A DNA stretch of 64,000 nucleotides from Nitrososphaerota archaeon (GTDB taxonomy: Archaea; Thermoproteota; Nitrososphaeria; Nitrososphaerales; CADDZS01), in NCBI GenBank assembly GCA_021325255.1, contig JAJPHP010000025.1, positions 1 through 64,000 of the forward strand, in the 5' to 3' direction. A program made the translations under genes and the position numbers. Shown here in pieces: positions 9,171 to 16,720 of this stretch. The notes beneath the pieces were generated by a model. It did no database searches, was not told where the DNA came from, and saw nothing but the letters and a program-made list of their open reading frames with translations. Positions within the stretch are counted from its first letter, which is position 1. Every line of letters starts with the position of its first letter.

Positions 9171-9581
9171 TTATATTGAGAAGTGCATCCTTTCAGCTGC
9201 TGTAAGTGACAAAGATGGATTTGCGCAAGTGGTGGCATATGTATCGCGAGGCCACGTAAACGTGTAACGCACGTGATCACGTACGTAATTACGTACGTGA
9301 TCAACTTTAGTGCAGGTTATAACCCAGGTTCGTTTTACCTAGTGTATATGCCCCTTGGGGGGTGCGAAACAAACAATGCCTGCCCGCAGCTCGCTATCCT
9401 CTGGAAGAAATACAAGATCGCTATCTTGGAGGACAAGCAAATTCAGCAAAATGCGCTCCAGAGACTGTTCTCACAGATTAATCCCGCCCAAACAATCGCA
9501 AGTCGATATGTCGAGAGTATCACTATTCCGCTGAGCGTGATATCATGGAGTTGAAAGGCCAACTTGCCCAATTACGCGGTT
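9171..9581. other. left flank of the insertion element, with a decayed reading frame
   Basis: No intact gene is visible. The stretch has a 30-bp palindrome (9274-9303), a C4/G-run hairpin near 9351-9362 and protein-like but broken reading frames. One of them (ATG at 9545) reads MELKGQLAQLRGSNK into the target duplication. Removing the element and one duplication copy lets this frame run on into the right flank as KLDNCREINEVPP before a TAG. The element therefore seems to have landed in a former gene. Confidence 0.45.
9274..9303. repeat. 30-bp perfect palindrome
   Basis: The left arm TGATCACGTACGTAA is followed directly by its exact reverse complement, with no spacer; every one of the 15 pairs matches. 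ACGT and GATC cores are repeated inside it, and similar CACGT/ACGTGT words lie just upstream. It may extrude a cruciform or bind a dimeric protein. Confidence 0.9.
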
Positions 9582-9834
9582 CCAACAAGGGTTGCGTTAA
9601 TTCTTCGGGTGATGAAAATCGCCGTTCAATTTCGGGTGATGGAAGCCACTTTGTCTCAGTCGGAAAGTATTCTTTGAATAATCGCCTAGAGAGATCGTCA
9701 TATCCTTCGGAGCTATCCCAATAATATCCGCAAACATAGCATGTACGAATCTCAATTTTCCTTCCCCAAGTGGAAAGACCTTTTCGACAATAGAGCTTTC
9801 CCTTGTTGCACTCTGGACAGATTTTGTCTATCAC
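9523..9834 (-). CDS. zinc-ribbon passenger protein running out of the element
   Basis: The 103-residue frame starts at the ATG at 9834 and overlaps the upstream gene's stop by 4 bases (ATGA). The first 40 residues form a zinc ribbon: CPECNKGKLYC, then TCYVCGYYWD, with paired Cys. Residues about 68-78 are coded by the terminal repeat (SPEIERRFSSPEE), and from about residue 82 the frame leaves the element and uses host DNA until the TGA at 9523. So the last 21 residues depend on the insertion site and are probably not functional. The translational coupling shows it is part of a three-gene unit. Function is unknown; nucleic-acid binding is the usual role of such ribbons. Confidence 0.7.
   Translation of the reverse strand: MIDKICPECNKGKLYCRKGLSTWGRKIEIRTCYVCGYYWDSSEGYDDLSRRLFKEYFPTETKWLPSPEIERRFSSPEELTQPLLEPRNWASWPFNSMISRSAE
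9582..9589. repeat. left 8-bp target-site duplication
   Basis: CCAACAAG directly precedes the element and is repeated exactly at 11925-11932 directly after it. An 8-bp duplication is the size made by IS6-type transposition. Confidence 0.85.
9596..9614 (+). repeat. left terminal inverted repeat
   Basis: GTTAATTCTTCGGGTGATG matches the inverted right end except for one extra base. An extra direct copy of its inner part, TTCGGGTGATG, occurs at 9631-9641 and only at this end. It may be an additional transposase site. Confidence 0.85.
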
Positions 9835-10445
9835 GGCGTGATTCCCCCCTTCGCTATTTCCAGCAATTGTTTAAGCATCTTATTCGAGAGTTCAATTTGG
9901 CTAGAGAGTTTGTTTATCATCTGAGATTGAGTAACTAACTCTTGAGAATTCTGTCGGACTTCTGCGCCGAGTCTTATTGTCTCAATATCCTTGGCAGGCT
10001 CCAGCTCAAATTTCCCCTCGATTCTACTCTCCTTTTTCAATAACATGATGAGAGAATACAGTTTCTTTTCAGCTTCAAGTTTTCCTTCTTGTGATGTTTC
10101 GACTCTTTCTGAATATTTGTCAATAAGATCGTCAAGTTCAGCAAAACGCTCATCTTTCAGAACAGCAATGTACGTGAAATACCCATCTGAATATGAAGAA
10201 TATGCAGAATATGAAAATGAATTAGCACTGTGATATTGTCTTTCCCAACTGAAAACCTTGTTTCCGAGCTCATCGAGTTTTTCCTTGGTGACTGTTTGAA
10301 CTAAATCCTTATCTTGTTGCTTGGTTTTTTGAGCCAAGTCGAGCTTAATCGATTTGTTATAGTAAGCAACTGTGAACTTCTCGACCAACTTATGTTTCAT
10401 GTCTGAAGAGAAATATGTTTCCTGCTTAGTCTCTTGTTCGTTCAA
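9831..10445 (-). CDS. coiled-coil passenger protein of unknown function
   Basis: A 204-residue, charged, probably helical protein. The N-terminal 50 residues are Lys/Gln-rich (LAQKTKQQDKDLVQTV). A short aromatic/Ser patch (SANSFSYSAYSSYSDGYF) sits near residue 75. The C-terminal 60 residues look like a coiled coil (TQSQMINKLSSQIELSNKML). It has no signal peptide, membrane segment or recognised catalytic motif. It overlaps the upstream 70-residue gene by 20 bases and the downstream zinc-ribbon gene by 4 bases, so the three are translationally coupled. I do not recognise a family. It could be a structural or regulatory partner of the other two. Confidence 0.7.
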   Translation of the reverse strand: MNEQETKQETYFSSDMKHKLVEKFTVAYYNKSIKLDLAQKTKQQDKDLVQTVTKEKLDELGNKVFSWERQYHSANSFSYSAYSSYSDGYFTYIAVLKDERFAELDDLIDKYSERVETSQEGKLEAEKKLYSLIMLLKKESRIEGKFELEPAKDIETIRLGAEVRQNSQELVTQSQMINKLSSQIELSNKMLKQLLEIAKGGITP

Positions 10446-10638
10446 TTTCCTTGAACTCCTTTCTAAGTCTCTTCTGTTCCTTTATCCAGAGCTTGACAGC
10501 TTCTTGAAATGAATCCCTCAATACTCCTTTGTGTAGTCCTTTGGTCTGCGCAATGGTCGTTCGGAAATCATCGTCTAGCTCTTTGTCAAGTTCAACAATT
10601 TCCTTTACCGTTTCTCCCTTCTCTTTTGTTAGTGGCAT
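10426..10638 (-). CDS. small charged helical passenger protein, first gene of the operon
   Basis: The 70-residue product starts MPLTKEKGETVKEIVELD and is almost wholly helical and charged, ending KEFKEIERTRD. Its size, charge and position at the head of the operon would fit an antitoxin- or repressor-like protein, but I see no certain ribbon-helix-helix or HTH motif. Its start lies 124 bases from the chosen transposase start, on the opposite strand, so the two promoters share one short region. It overlaps the next gene by 20 bases. Confidence 0.65.
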   Translation of the reverse strand: MPLTKEKGETVKEIVELDKELDDDFRTTIAQTKGLHKGVLRDSFQEAVKLWIKEQKRLRKEFKEIERTRD

Positions 10639-10762
10639 GAGGAGGTAATCGGTCGAAGGTATTATTTATTGTTATATGGTAAGCATACAAACATGGTTTA
10701 TAATGCTTATGCAATGCCTATATAGGAATATGGGAATATGGTATGGTGCTGATAGAAACAGC
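10639..10762. promoter_or_regulatory. shared divergent promoter region of the element
   Basis: Between the passenger operon and the transposase lies a short AT-rich stretch with TATTATTTATTGTTATATGG at 10659-10678 and several TATA-like words. It must hold promoters for both directions. Which box serves which gene cannot be read from sequence alone. Confidence 0.5.
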
Positions 10763-11917
10763 ATGAACGCAAGAGACAAACTAAATGACTACTCGTTGAG
10801 CCGAATGACAAGAGGCGAGATACTCGCAAAGGAGAACGTGATCTCCGAGAACGCTGACGGAACCTTCAGCGTTCCCTCTTCGACGGTCGAAGAGGTCGTA
10901 TATCTCGTCAGATTGATTGACGAAAAATATGTTTGCAACTGCATTGATTTTAGAGAAAGGCATGAAGAGGTCGGACTTTGTAAGCACGCTCACGCAGTAA
11001 AGTTCTGGATTGCCTCTCAAGTCTATCTCAGAGAGAAGCCGAAGCCAAAGGTATTCTCTGAGGATTCAATTCAATGCCCAAAGTGTGCGTCTATCCGAGT
11101 AGTAAAGTTCGGCCACGATTCAGGAAAGCAGGTTTTCAAGTGTAAGGATTGCTCACACAAGTTTAGGGAAATATCACTCTTGAAGAAGGCTCAATTTTCA
11201 CCAGAGACGATTTCGCTCACTCTGGATCTTTACTTTTCGGGAATGTCCTTGAGAAAGATTGCAAGGGCAATGTCTGACCACTTCAACACCGATATGTCCT
11301 ATGGCACGATCTACTCTTGGATTCAGAAGTACATTCCAAAGATTTCTAAATACGTCAATAACCTAGCTCCTCAGCTCTCAGATACTTGGCACGCCGATGA
11401 AGTCTTTGTAAAGTTCAAAGATGGGATTGATTACAAAGACAATCAGAATATCGCTTTTCTCTGGAATGTTATGGACAGAAAGACAAGATTTCTCTTAGCC
11501 TCGAAGCTTTCTCGATTTAGAGACGCTTATGGTGGAATCGAGGCTTTCAAAGAGGCAAAGCAGAACGCTCATGGAAATCTCCCCGAGTACGTCTTTACCG
11601 ATGGTCTTTGGGGTTATCGCCAAGCGATGAGGCAATTACCCGACGCAAAGCATGTTGCGAGAGCTGGGATAAGCAAGCCTCACGCAAATAACAATAGAAT
11701 CGAGAGATTGAACGGCACTTGCAGAGAAAGAATCAAAGTGCAAAGAGGCTGGAAGCAGTTTGAGAGCCGAATAGCAGAAGGGCAGAGGATTCATTACAAT
11801 TTTGTAAAACCGCACTCCGCACTAGAAGGTCAAACGCCAGCTCAGAGAGCTGGAATCAGCACAAGCGGGAAGTGGCTAGACCTTCTGACGCAAGCTATAA
11901 CATCACCCGAAAATTAA
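10763..11917 (+). CDS. DDE transposase with SWIM zinc finger and zinc ribbon
   Basis: From the ATG at 10763 the protein has 384 residues and three parts. The first is a SWIM-type zinc finger, CNC followed by LCKHAHAV (about residues 55-80). The second is a zinc ribbon, CPKC then CKDCSHKF (about residues 100-130), with a following HTH-like segment (SLRKIARAMS). The third is a DDE integrase core with DTWHADEVFVKF, VFTDGLWGYRQA and NNRIERLNGT supplying the three acidic residues. The stop codon lies inside the right terminal repeat. The upstream in-frame start at 10676 would add 29 unlikely residues. The core resembles IS6/IS240 transposases. An N-terminal SWIM finger is not a usual part of that family and may help DNA recognition. 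Confidence 0.88.
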   Translation: MNARDKLNDYSLSRMTRGEILAKENVISENADGTFSVPSSTVEEVVYLVRLIDEKYVCNCIDFRERHEEVGLCKHAHAVKFWIASQVYLREKPKPKVFSEDSIQCPKCASIRVVKFGHDSGKQVFKCKDCSHKFREISLLKKAQFSPETISLTLDLYFSGMSLRKIARAMSDHFNTDMSYGTIYSWIQKYIPKISKYVNNLAPQLSDTWHADEVFVKFKDGIDYKDNQNIAFLWNVMDRKTRFLLASKLSRFRDAYGGIEAFKEAKQNAHGNLPEYVFTDGLWGYRQAMRQLPDAKHVARAGISKPHANNNRIERLNGTCRERIKVQRGWKQFESRIAEGQRIHYNFVKPHSALEGQTPAQRAGISTSGKWLDLLTQAITSPEN

Positions 11918-11918
11918 C
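11901..11918 (-). repeat. right terminal inverted repeat
   Basis: CATCACCCGAAAATTAAC is the inverted partner of the left repeat. It also codes the last residues and stop of the transposase (SPEN, TAA). Confidence 0.85.
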
Positions 11919-11924
11919 AGAGGC

Positions 11925-11932
11925 CCAACAAG
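11925..11932. repeat. right 8-bp target-site duplication
   Basis: CCAACAAG matches the copy at 9582-9589 exactly. Confidence 0.85.
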
Positions 11933-11935
11933 AAA

Positions 11936-11951
11936 CTCGACAATTGTCGAG
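11936..11951. repeat. 16-bp perfect palindrome beside the insertion site
   Basis: CTCGACAATTGTCGAG begins 4 bases after the right target duplication. Its ACAATTGT core recurs in the 16-bp palindrome at 20858-20873. Confidence 0.85.
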
Positions 11952-12443
11952 AAATCAATGAGGTACCCCCCTAGAGGGGGTTCGTAACGGAGCTAACTCG
12001 CTATTTAAAGCGGGAAACGGTGAGGTGAAGGGCGGGGTTCATTCTATGACCAATGGCAACAAGGAAGCCAGGAATGAGAGAGAATCCGCAGTGACCTAAA
12101 AAGAAGACTGTGACCGATCAGGAGCATCCGAAGCTTCGAATCTCGCACGGAATGAAAGACAAGAGACATTCCTCAATCTTGATAATGAAGCAGAAATAGG
12201 CAAACAAGACAGAGAAAAAGCAGAACCTATCGAAAGTGCAAGAATTGGACTCTTTGCATCTGCGTCAGTGTTCATTGTGTTACGCGCTCCTATGGTAGCC
12301 AGCTTCCTCTAGACTATTGCGAAAAGAAGGAGACCAGAGTTGCAAAACATAATTATGCTCAGAAACTTTTCTGAAAGTCAAAGAAACAGTGTTATTTGTA
12401 AGGGGGAAGAAGTGGAGGGTTGGTAGTTTCGCGTAGGGAGAGT
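11952..12443. other. right flank of the element, no intact gene
   Basis: A C6/G5 hairpin with a TAGA loop (11966-11980) is followed by AT-rich sequence. A stretch around 12118-12312 is open in one frame (AEIGKQDREKAEPIESARI and then a hydrophobic end) but has no plausible start. It may be a gene relic. I see no RNA gene. Confidence 0.4.
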
Positions 12444-12926
12444 ATGCAGGCGAAGGCAAAATCAGTTCACCATTCGAGCTCTCATCCGAAGATGATCGAC
12501 ATATCCGAGAAACCGATAATCCGAAGAGAGGCAACAGCTGAAGGGACAATTTTTCTAAAGAGGTCAACCTTGAAACTCATTGCGACAGGCAAGATCGAAA
12601 AGGGAGATCCATTCCAGATTGCCACCATAGGCGCAATTCAGGCCGTCAAGTCCACTCCCCAATGGATGATGATGTGCCACCCTATCCCGGTCGAAAGCAC
12701 CGATGTGGAGATTAGTCAAGCGAAGGGCTCGGTGCGGGTCAGGGTAAAGGTTATCGCTTTCAGCAAGACTGGCGTGGAAATGGAAGCTCTCAATGGAGTT
12801 GCGGCTGCACTTCTAAACATTTGGGACGTCGTTAAAAAATATGAAAAGGACGAGGATGGCCAATATCCTCTTACCAGGATCGCAGATATCCACGTAGTAG
12901 AGAAAGTGAAGGGAATTAGAGGTTGA
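12444..12926 (+). CDS. moaC: cyclic pyranopterin monophosphate synthase MoaC
   Basis: MoaC acts in the first stage of molybdenum cofactor synthesis, converting the MoaA product to cyclic pyranopterin monophosphate. The sequence has MIDISEKP near the N-terminus, then MMMCHPIPV with the conserved Cys-His, TGVEMEALNGVAAALL and DGQYPLTRI. These are the family blocks in order. I chose the ATG at 12444 over a TTG 24 bases upstream. It is followed at 7 bases by moaB and then moaE, forming a cofactor operon. No moaA or moaD is visible here, so those steps must be coded elsewhere. Confidence 0.95.
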   Translation: MQAKAKSVHHSSSHPKMIDISEKPIIRREATAEGTIFLKRSTLKLIATGKIEKGDPFQIATIGAIQAVKSTPQWMMMCHPIPVESTDVEISQAKGSVRVRVKVIAFSKTGVEMEALNGVAAALLNIWDVVKKYEKDEDGQYPLTRIADIHVVEKVKGIRG

Positions 12927-12933
12927 GCTTTCA

Positions 12934-13518
12934 TTGAGCGCGGAGCAGCGGAGCGAAAAGCACCACGAACCTGCATCCCACGGTCACGCTGATGCGGGGA
13001 TATCTAGAGCCGCCGAGTCTCACAAGCACGAATCTCCGGCGAAATTGAAAGTCGCACTCTTCACGGTGAGCTCTAGCAGGTTCAGCGACAAATCACTCAA
13101 GGATGATTCAGGGGAGGTGGCTCTTGAGTTGTGCAGACAAGCGGGGCACGAATGTTCACTTGAGGTCATCGATGACAACAAACCGATGATACGACTGCAT
13201 CTGCTCCGCGCATTGTTTGAGAAGAACTACGAAGTAGTGATCCTCATAGGCGGAACGGGGCTGTCACCCAGGGACGTCACGATTGAAGCTGTTACACCAT
13301 TGCTCGACAAGAAGCTCGAGGGCTTTGGAGAAATTTTCAGACGACTGAGCTTCGATTCGATAGGGTCTCCTGCCCTAATGACGAGGGCGATTGCCGGCAC
13401 AATCGAAAACAAAGTCGTGGTCTGCCTCCCGGGTTCCCCGAATGCCGCAAGGACAGGAGTCGAACTGGTACTGAAAGAATTGCCTCACGCAATCTATATT
13501 GCGAGCGGCAAGCGCTGA
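12934..13518 (+). CDS. moaB: molybdopterin adenylyltransferase-type protein MoaB
   Basis: The 194-residue protein belongs to the MoaB/MogA family that adenylates molybdopterin before metal insertion. Key blocks are VILIGGTGLSPRD, the substrate-binding glycine loop followed by Asp, and VVCLPGSPNAART near the C-terminus. The first 40 residues are His-rich and polar (HHEPASHGHADAG), longer than in bacterial MoaB, and probably disordered. The start is TTG (TTGAGC), 7 bases after moaC. The His-rich tail might bind metal, but that is only inference. Confidence 0.93.
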   Translation: MSAEQRSEKHHEPASHGHADAGISRAAESHKHESPAKLKVALFTVSSSRFSDKSLKDDSGEVALELCRQAGHECSLEVIDDNKPMIRLHLLRALFEKNYEVVILIGGTGLSPRDVTIEAVTPLLDKKLEGFGEIFRRLSFDSIGSPALMTRAIAGTIENKVVVCLPGSPNAARTGVELVLKELPHAIYIASGKR

Positions 13519-13576
13519 GATTCTCCCCTTCGGGTCTTGAATAACTGAATCTTGAGATAAGAATGAGAAAAATCTG

Positions 13577-14032
13577 ATGCCCAAGCGCAGAGTTAGGATC
13601 GCCCCCTTGGAGACGGGCGTTTATCGGAAGAGTAAAGTAAACTTCGCTAAAGCATACGCTAGTTTCATCTCCACCATTGATGCAAATAGCGGGTCCGCCG
13701 TAAGTTTCTTGGGAACGGCAAGGCTTGAGAGCGCTGATGGAAAAAGGACAATCAGTGCCCTAGTCATGGAATCCTACGCCGAACATGCCAACCGTGTATT
13801 GAGGAAGATCTGCTCCGAGGTCAAGAAGAAATACGGCCTAAACGAAATTATCATCGTGCATGCGCTGGGTAGGTTCAAGCCCGGTGAACCAGTGGTTCTC
13901 GTCGCGCTATCATCTCCGAGAAGAAGGGCTTCGTTTGATGCATTAAAGGAGGCCGTGGAGCGATACAAGAAGGAACCCGCACTCTTCAAACAAGAGGTAT
14001 ATCCTGACGGAACTTCGCGCTGGATCGACTGA
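13577..14032 (+). CDS. moaE: molybdopterin synthase catalytic subunit MoaE
   Basis: MoaE is the large subunit of molybdopterin synthase, which adds the dithiolene sulfurs with the help of MoaD. The 151-residue protein shows SAVSFLGTAR, LVMESYAEHANR, VHALGRFKPGEPVVLVA and YKKEPALFKQEVYPDG. These include the conserved Arg and Lys around the active site. It closes the moaC-moaB-moaE run, with a spacer of 58 bases after moaB. No MoaD domain is fused to it. Confidence 0.95.
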   Translation: MPKRRVRIAPLETGVYRKSKVNFAKAYASFISTIDANSGSAVSFLGTARLESADGKRTISALVMESYAEHANRVLRKICSEVKKKYGLNEIIIVHALGRFKPGEPVVLVALSSPRRRASFDALKEAVERYKKEPALFKQEVYPDGTSRWID

Positions 14033-14341
14033 AATAGACATGGAAATGCGGCCGCTGGACTCGAAAGGGCAGGGAGTGGTTTTTCTCCCTCTCTTTTTCC
14101 GAGCGCACACTATCACGCGCTAAATCGAGGGAGACAAGTAGTGTCTCCCTCACTGCGTGATTCGCTTCCATACGTTTGGAAAGCGAGATCCGCTGAATCC
14201 TTTTCTATGAAATAAAGGCAACAAGAAAAGAGAGGGCAAGAAAGGTAAAAGTGGGAACCAAAGAACGGTGGTATCCCCCTACTCGGCCCTTCCTCTCGCC
14301 ACATCATAAGCAACCAAGAAAGAGCGTGACCATCCCAAACT
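14033..14341. other. gap between moaE and priL
   Basis: About 310 bases. A near-palindromic stretch around 14105-14165 (CACTATCACGCGC; GAGGGAGACAAGTAGTGTCTCCCTC) includes GAGGGAGACA and TGTCTCCCTC, a 10-bp inverted repeat with a 5-base spacer at 14127-14151. Its place after moaE would suit a terminator or a regulatory hairpin. No gene is seen. Confidence 0.5.
14127..14151. repeat. 10-bp inverted repeat between moaE and priL
   Basis: GAGGGAGACA and TGTCTCCCTC are exact inverted copies separated by AGTAG. It could form a strong stem-loop in RNA of either strand, or be a protein site. Confidence 0.75.
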
Positions 14342-15472
14342 TTGCAATTTGGAAATGATGATCTGGCCAAGTACACCTTTCTTCCTCAGGCCGGTGATTT
14401 CATCCGCGCGCAAGGAATCTCTGTTGCGGATCTTGCAAATTCGGAGTACGGCAAAGTTCTGAGTCGGGCGAAGGAAAGAGTGCTTGAGGCTGTTAGAACT
14501 GGGAAGGTTTCTGACAAGAGCGAGGCAAGCAGGGAAGTTGAGATCATGTCTTTCCCCGTATCTCTGATGCTAGTAAAGGCAACGAAACTTGATCACCTTG
14601 TCTCGCGATACGCACTAGCCGAAGCACTGAGGGTGGAATCGTTTCTAAATCAGGAGCGAAATGACAGGATAATCGAGGACATTTTCAGCGGATTCCTTAG
14701 GATTGGGCTCGAGCACAGCACTCTTCCAAACTTTCCGAAGTTTCGGATACCCGTTGCTGATTATGTGAAAAGGGCGAGCGAGTTCCACAAGCCAGAGTGG
14801 AAGCTCGTGAATAGAATCGTTCAGAACGGAAAGGTCTACCTCTCACAGCACGACTTGACCAGGCTGATCAGGGAGGAGATACGATTGTTGATAATGGAGA
14901 GGCTCAAAGCAATCAACCCTCCAAAGCTTCCGGAAATGCTTGATTCGATTGTAAAACAAATCGTTCAGCTGACTCCTCCGCCGAGGAGCGCGTTCACGAT
15001 CATCAACATCTCGCCAGAGAACTATCCGCCCTGCGTACGACAGGCCCTCGCATTGCTTGAGAAGGGAGAGAACGTTCCGCATTACGGAAGATTCCTAATG
15101 GCCACCTACCTGCTGGCAGCCGGAAAGAGCGTGGATGACATTATGGCGCTATTTCCAAAGGCGCCAGACTTCAAGGCCTCGATTACGAAGTACCAGGTCG
15201 AGCACATAGCTGGAATGAAGGGCGGAAGAACCAGGTACTCGGTTCCCTCATGCGAGACTCTTCAGACGCACTCGTTTTGTTTCAAGGATCCGGTAAAGTG
15301 CTATGACATAAAGAACCCTCTGCAGTACCCGTCGCGGAAAACACCACCGACTGGGAAACCTGATGCGAAAGATGGTTCAGCTCGTCGAAAGAGAAGGAAG
15401 ACGGGCGAAGGGGCAGGCGGGGGCGAAGATACAGCTAGGAGAGGAGGAGAATGGACGAAGCCTCGACGCTGA
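14342..15472 (+). CDS. priL: DNA primase large subunit PriL
   Basis: PriL supports the small catalytic subunit in making RNA primers and carries an iron-sulfur domain. The 376-residue protein has a helical N-terminal half and a C-terminal domain with the cluster ligands visible as PPCVRQAL, PSCETLQTHSFC and KCYDIKNPLQY, so four Cys. The tail of about 50 residues is Lys/Arg/Gly-rich and variable. The start is TTG at 14342 (MQFGNDDLAKYTF), supported by the onset of the conserved N-terminus. It overlaps priS by 22 bases, so the two are co-translated and probably made in equal amounts. Confidence 0.93.
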   Translation: MQFGNDDLAKYTFLPQAGDFIRAQGISVADLANSEYGKVLSRAKERVLEAVRTGKVSDKSEASREVEIMSFPVSLMLVKATKLDHLVSRYALAEALRVESFLNQERNDRIIEDIFSGFLRIGLEHSTLPNFPKFRIPVADYVKRASEFHKPEWKLVNRIVQNGKVYLSQHDLTRLIREEIRLLIMERLKAINPPKLPEMLDSIVKQIVQLTPPPRSAFTIINISPENYPPCVRQALALLEKGENVPHYGRFLMATYLLAAGKSVDDIMALFPKAPDFKASITKYQVEHIAGMKGGRTRYSVPSCETLQTHSFCFKDPVKCYDIKNPLQYPSRKTPPTGKPDAKDGSARRKRRKTGEGAGGGEDTARRGGEWTKPRR

Positions 15473-16656
15473 TGCTGAAGAGATATTTCAAGGAATACTA
15501 CTTCAGGTTCAGTAACGAAATCAAAGGGCCCACCGAGATTCAGTCCAGGGAGTTCGGGTATCTCCCGTTCGGTGGCGGGATGGTCAGACACATCTCGCTG
15601 AAAGATGTTGGCTCGCTCAGAGCCCTTCTCGTAAAGGAAGCGCCGGCCGGGGTATACTGCTCTAACTCGCTATACACCGACCCGTCCGCTGAGATGCACC
15701 TAAAAGGTTGGATCAGGGCTGAGCTTATCTTCGACATCGACGCCGACTCTCTCAAACTTCCGTGCAAAAAGGTTCACGACATATGGCTGTGCAAGGGGTG
15801 CGGACGAAGGGAGTTCGGACTGAGGCCAGAGGTTTGCCTAGGTTGCAGGGGAAACAGGTTGCTCGAGCTTTCTTGGTCCTGCCCCAACTGCCTCGAGGGT
15901 ACGAAGAAGGAGACATTCAAGCTGCTCGAGTTCCTCGAGGAAGACTTTGGCATTTCCGGCGATCAGATAAGAGTTTACTTCTCAGGTAGCGCCGGATACC
16001 ACGTCGAAGTCGTGGGAAGCACTTACGAGTTTCTTGATTCCCACGGAAGGGCGGAGCTCGCAGATTACATCACCTCTCAGGGAATGATGCCTGAGATCTC
16101 AAAATCCACGAGACTCGCCCCATCCGACCCGGGGTGGCGTGGGAGAATTGCACGTTACATTCGGGATCTCGACCCCGAATCAGAGTTGTTCAGTTCGCCT
16201 AACTTTGATTCAAGGCTGAGAGAGCTCGTCAACGACTTTACAAAGAAGGATCTAGATTCGTTCCTGAGAGATATGGTTTCAGCCTGCGCCGTAAAGATAG
16301 ATGCGATGGTGACGACCGATGTTCATAGGATATTCAGGATGCCTGAGACATTGAACAACAAGACAGGTTTGATCAAGAAGGAGTGTAGCAAGAACCTCCT
16401 TTCTTCTTTTGATCCGACGCTGGAGGCGATTGCTCTCAAGGACGCCACGGAGAGGGTTGATGTGACCATAGACATGTGCCCCAAAATCACTCTGGGCGGA
16501 GAAACTTATGGCCCCTTTGTTTCCGAAACCAGGTCGCTTCCATTGTTTGTTGCAGTCTACATCATCGCAAAGGGGGCGGGAAGAGTTGCGCCCGCAACCC
16601 AAGTAATAGATGCCTCAAGGCAGGGAAATAATGTTGGAAAAGGAGCGAATGACTGA
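15451..16656 (+). CDS. priS: DNA primase small (catalytic) subunit PriS
   Basis: The catalytic archaeo-eukaryotic primase subunit, 401 residues. The metal-binding motif ELIFDIDAD appears near residue 90. A zinc-binding insertion follows, with CKGC and then CLGC and CPNC. SGSAGYHVEVV corresponds to the conserved [ST]G-x-GxH motif of primases. The start ATG lies inside the end of priL. A GINS-family gene follows by 64 bases, so replication initiation genes are grouped here. Confidence 0.96.
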   Translation: MDEASTLMLKRYFKEYYFRFSNEIKGPTEIQSREFGYLPFGGGMVRHISLKDVGSLRALLVKEAPAGVYCSNSLYTDPSAEMHLKGWIRAELIFDIDADSLKLPCKKVHDIWLCKGCGRREFGLRPEVCLGCRGNRLLELSWSCPNCLEGTKKETFKLLEFLEEDFGISGDQIRVYFSGSAGYHVEVVGSTYEFLDSHGRAELADYITSQGMMPEISKSTRLAPSDPGWRGRIARYIRDLDPESELFSSPNFDSRLRELVNDFTKKDLDSFLRDMVSACAVKIDAMVTTDVHRIFRMPETLNNKTGLIKKECSKNLLSSFDPTLEAIALKDATERVDVTIDMCPKITLGGETYGPFVSETRSLPLFVAVYIIAKGAGRVAPATQVIDASRQGNNVGKGAND

Positions 16657-16720
16657 GAGAAGGAAAAGATAGATAGATGGGCGTCTTCAACTGCAGAATA
16701 GTGTGTAGTTTCCAAATTTG

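Larger units (their letters stand above)
9590..11924. mobile_element. 2,335-bp insertion element with passenger operon
   Basis: The borders are set by the exact 8-bp direct repeat CCAACAAG on both sides. Imperfect terminal inverted repeats lie inside: GTTAATTCTTCGGGTGATG at 9596-9614 and, inverted, GTTAATTTTCGGGTGATG at 11901-11918, differing by one base insertion. The tips read GGTTGC on the left and, inverted, GCCTCT on the right. The right half codes for a DDE transposase on the plus strand. The left half has a minus-strand operon of three small genes that are not transposition genes I recognise. The 8-bp duplication, tip sequence and catalytic core resemble the IS6/IS240 group, but the accessory genes and the SWIM domain are unusual. 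It looks recent, because the duplication is perfect and the transposase is intact. Confidence 0.88.
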
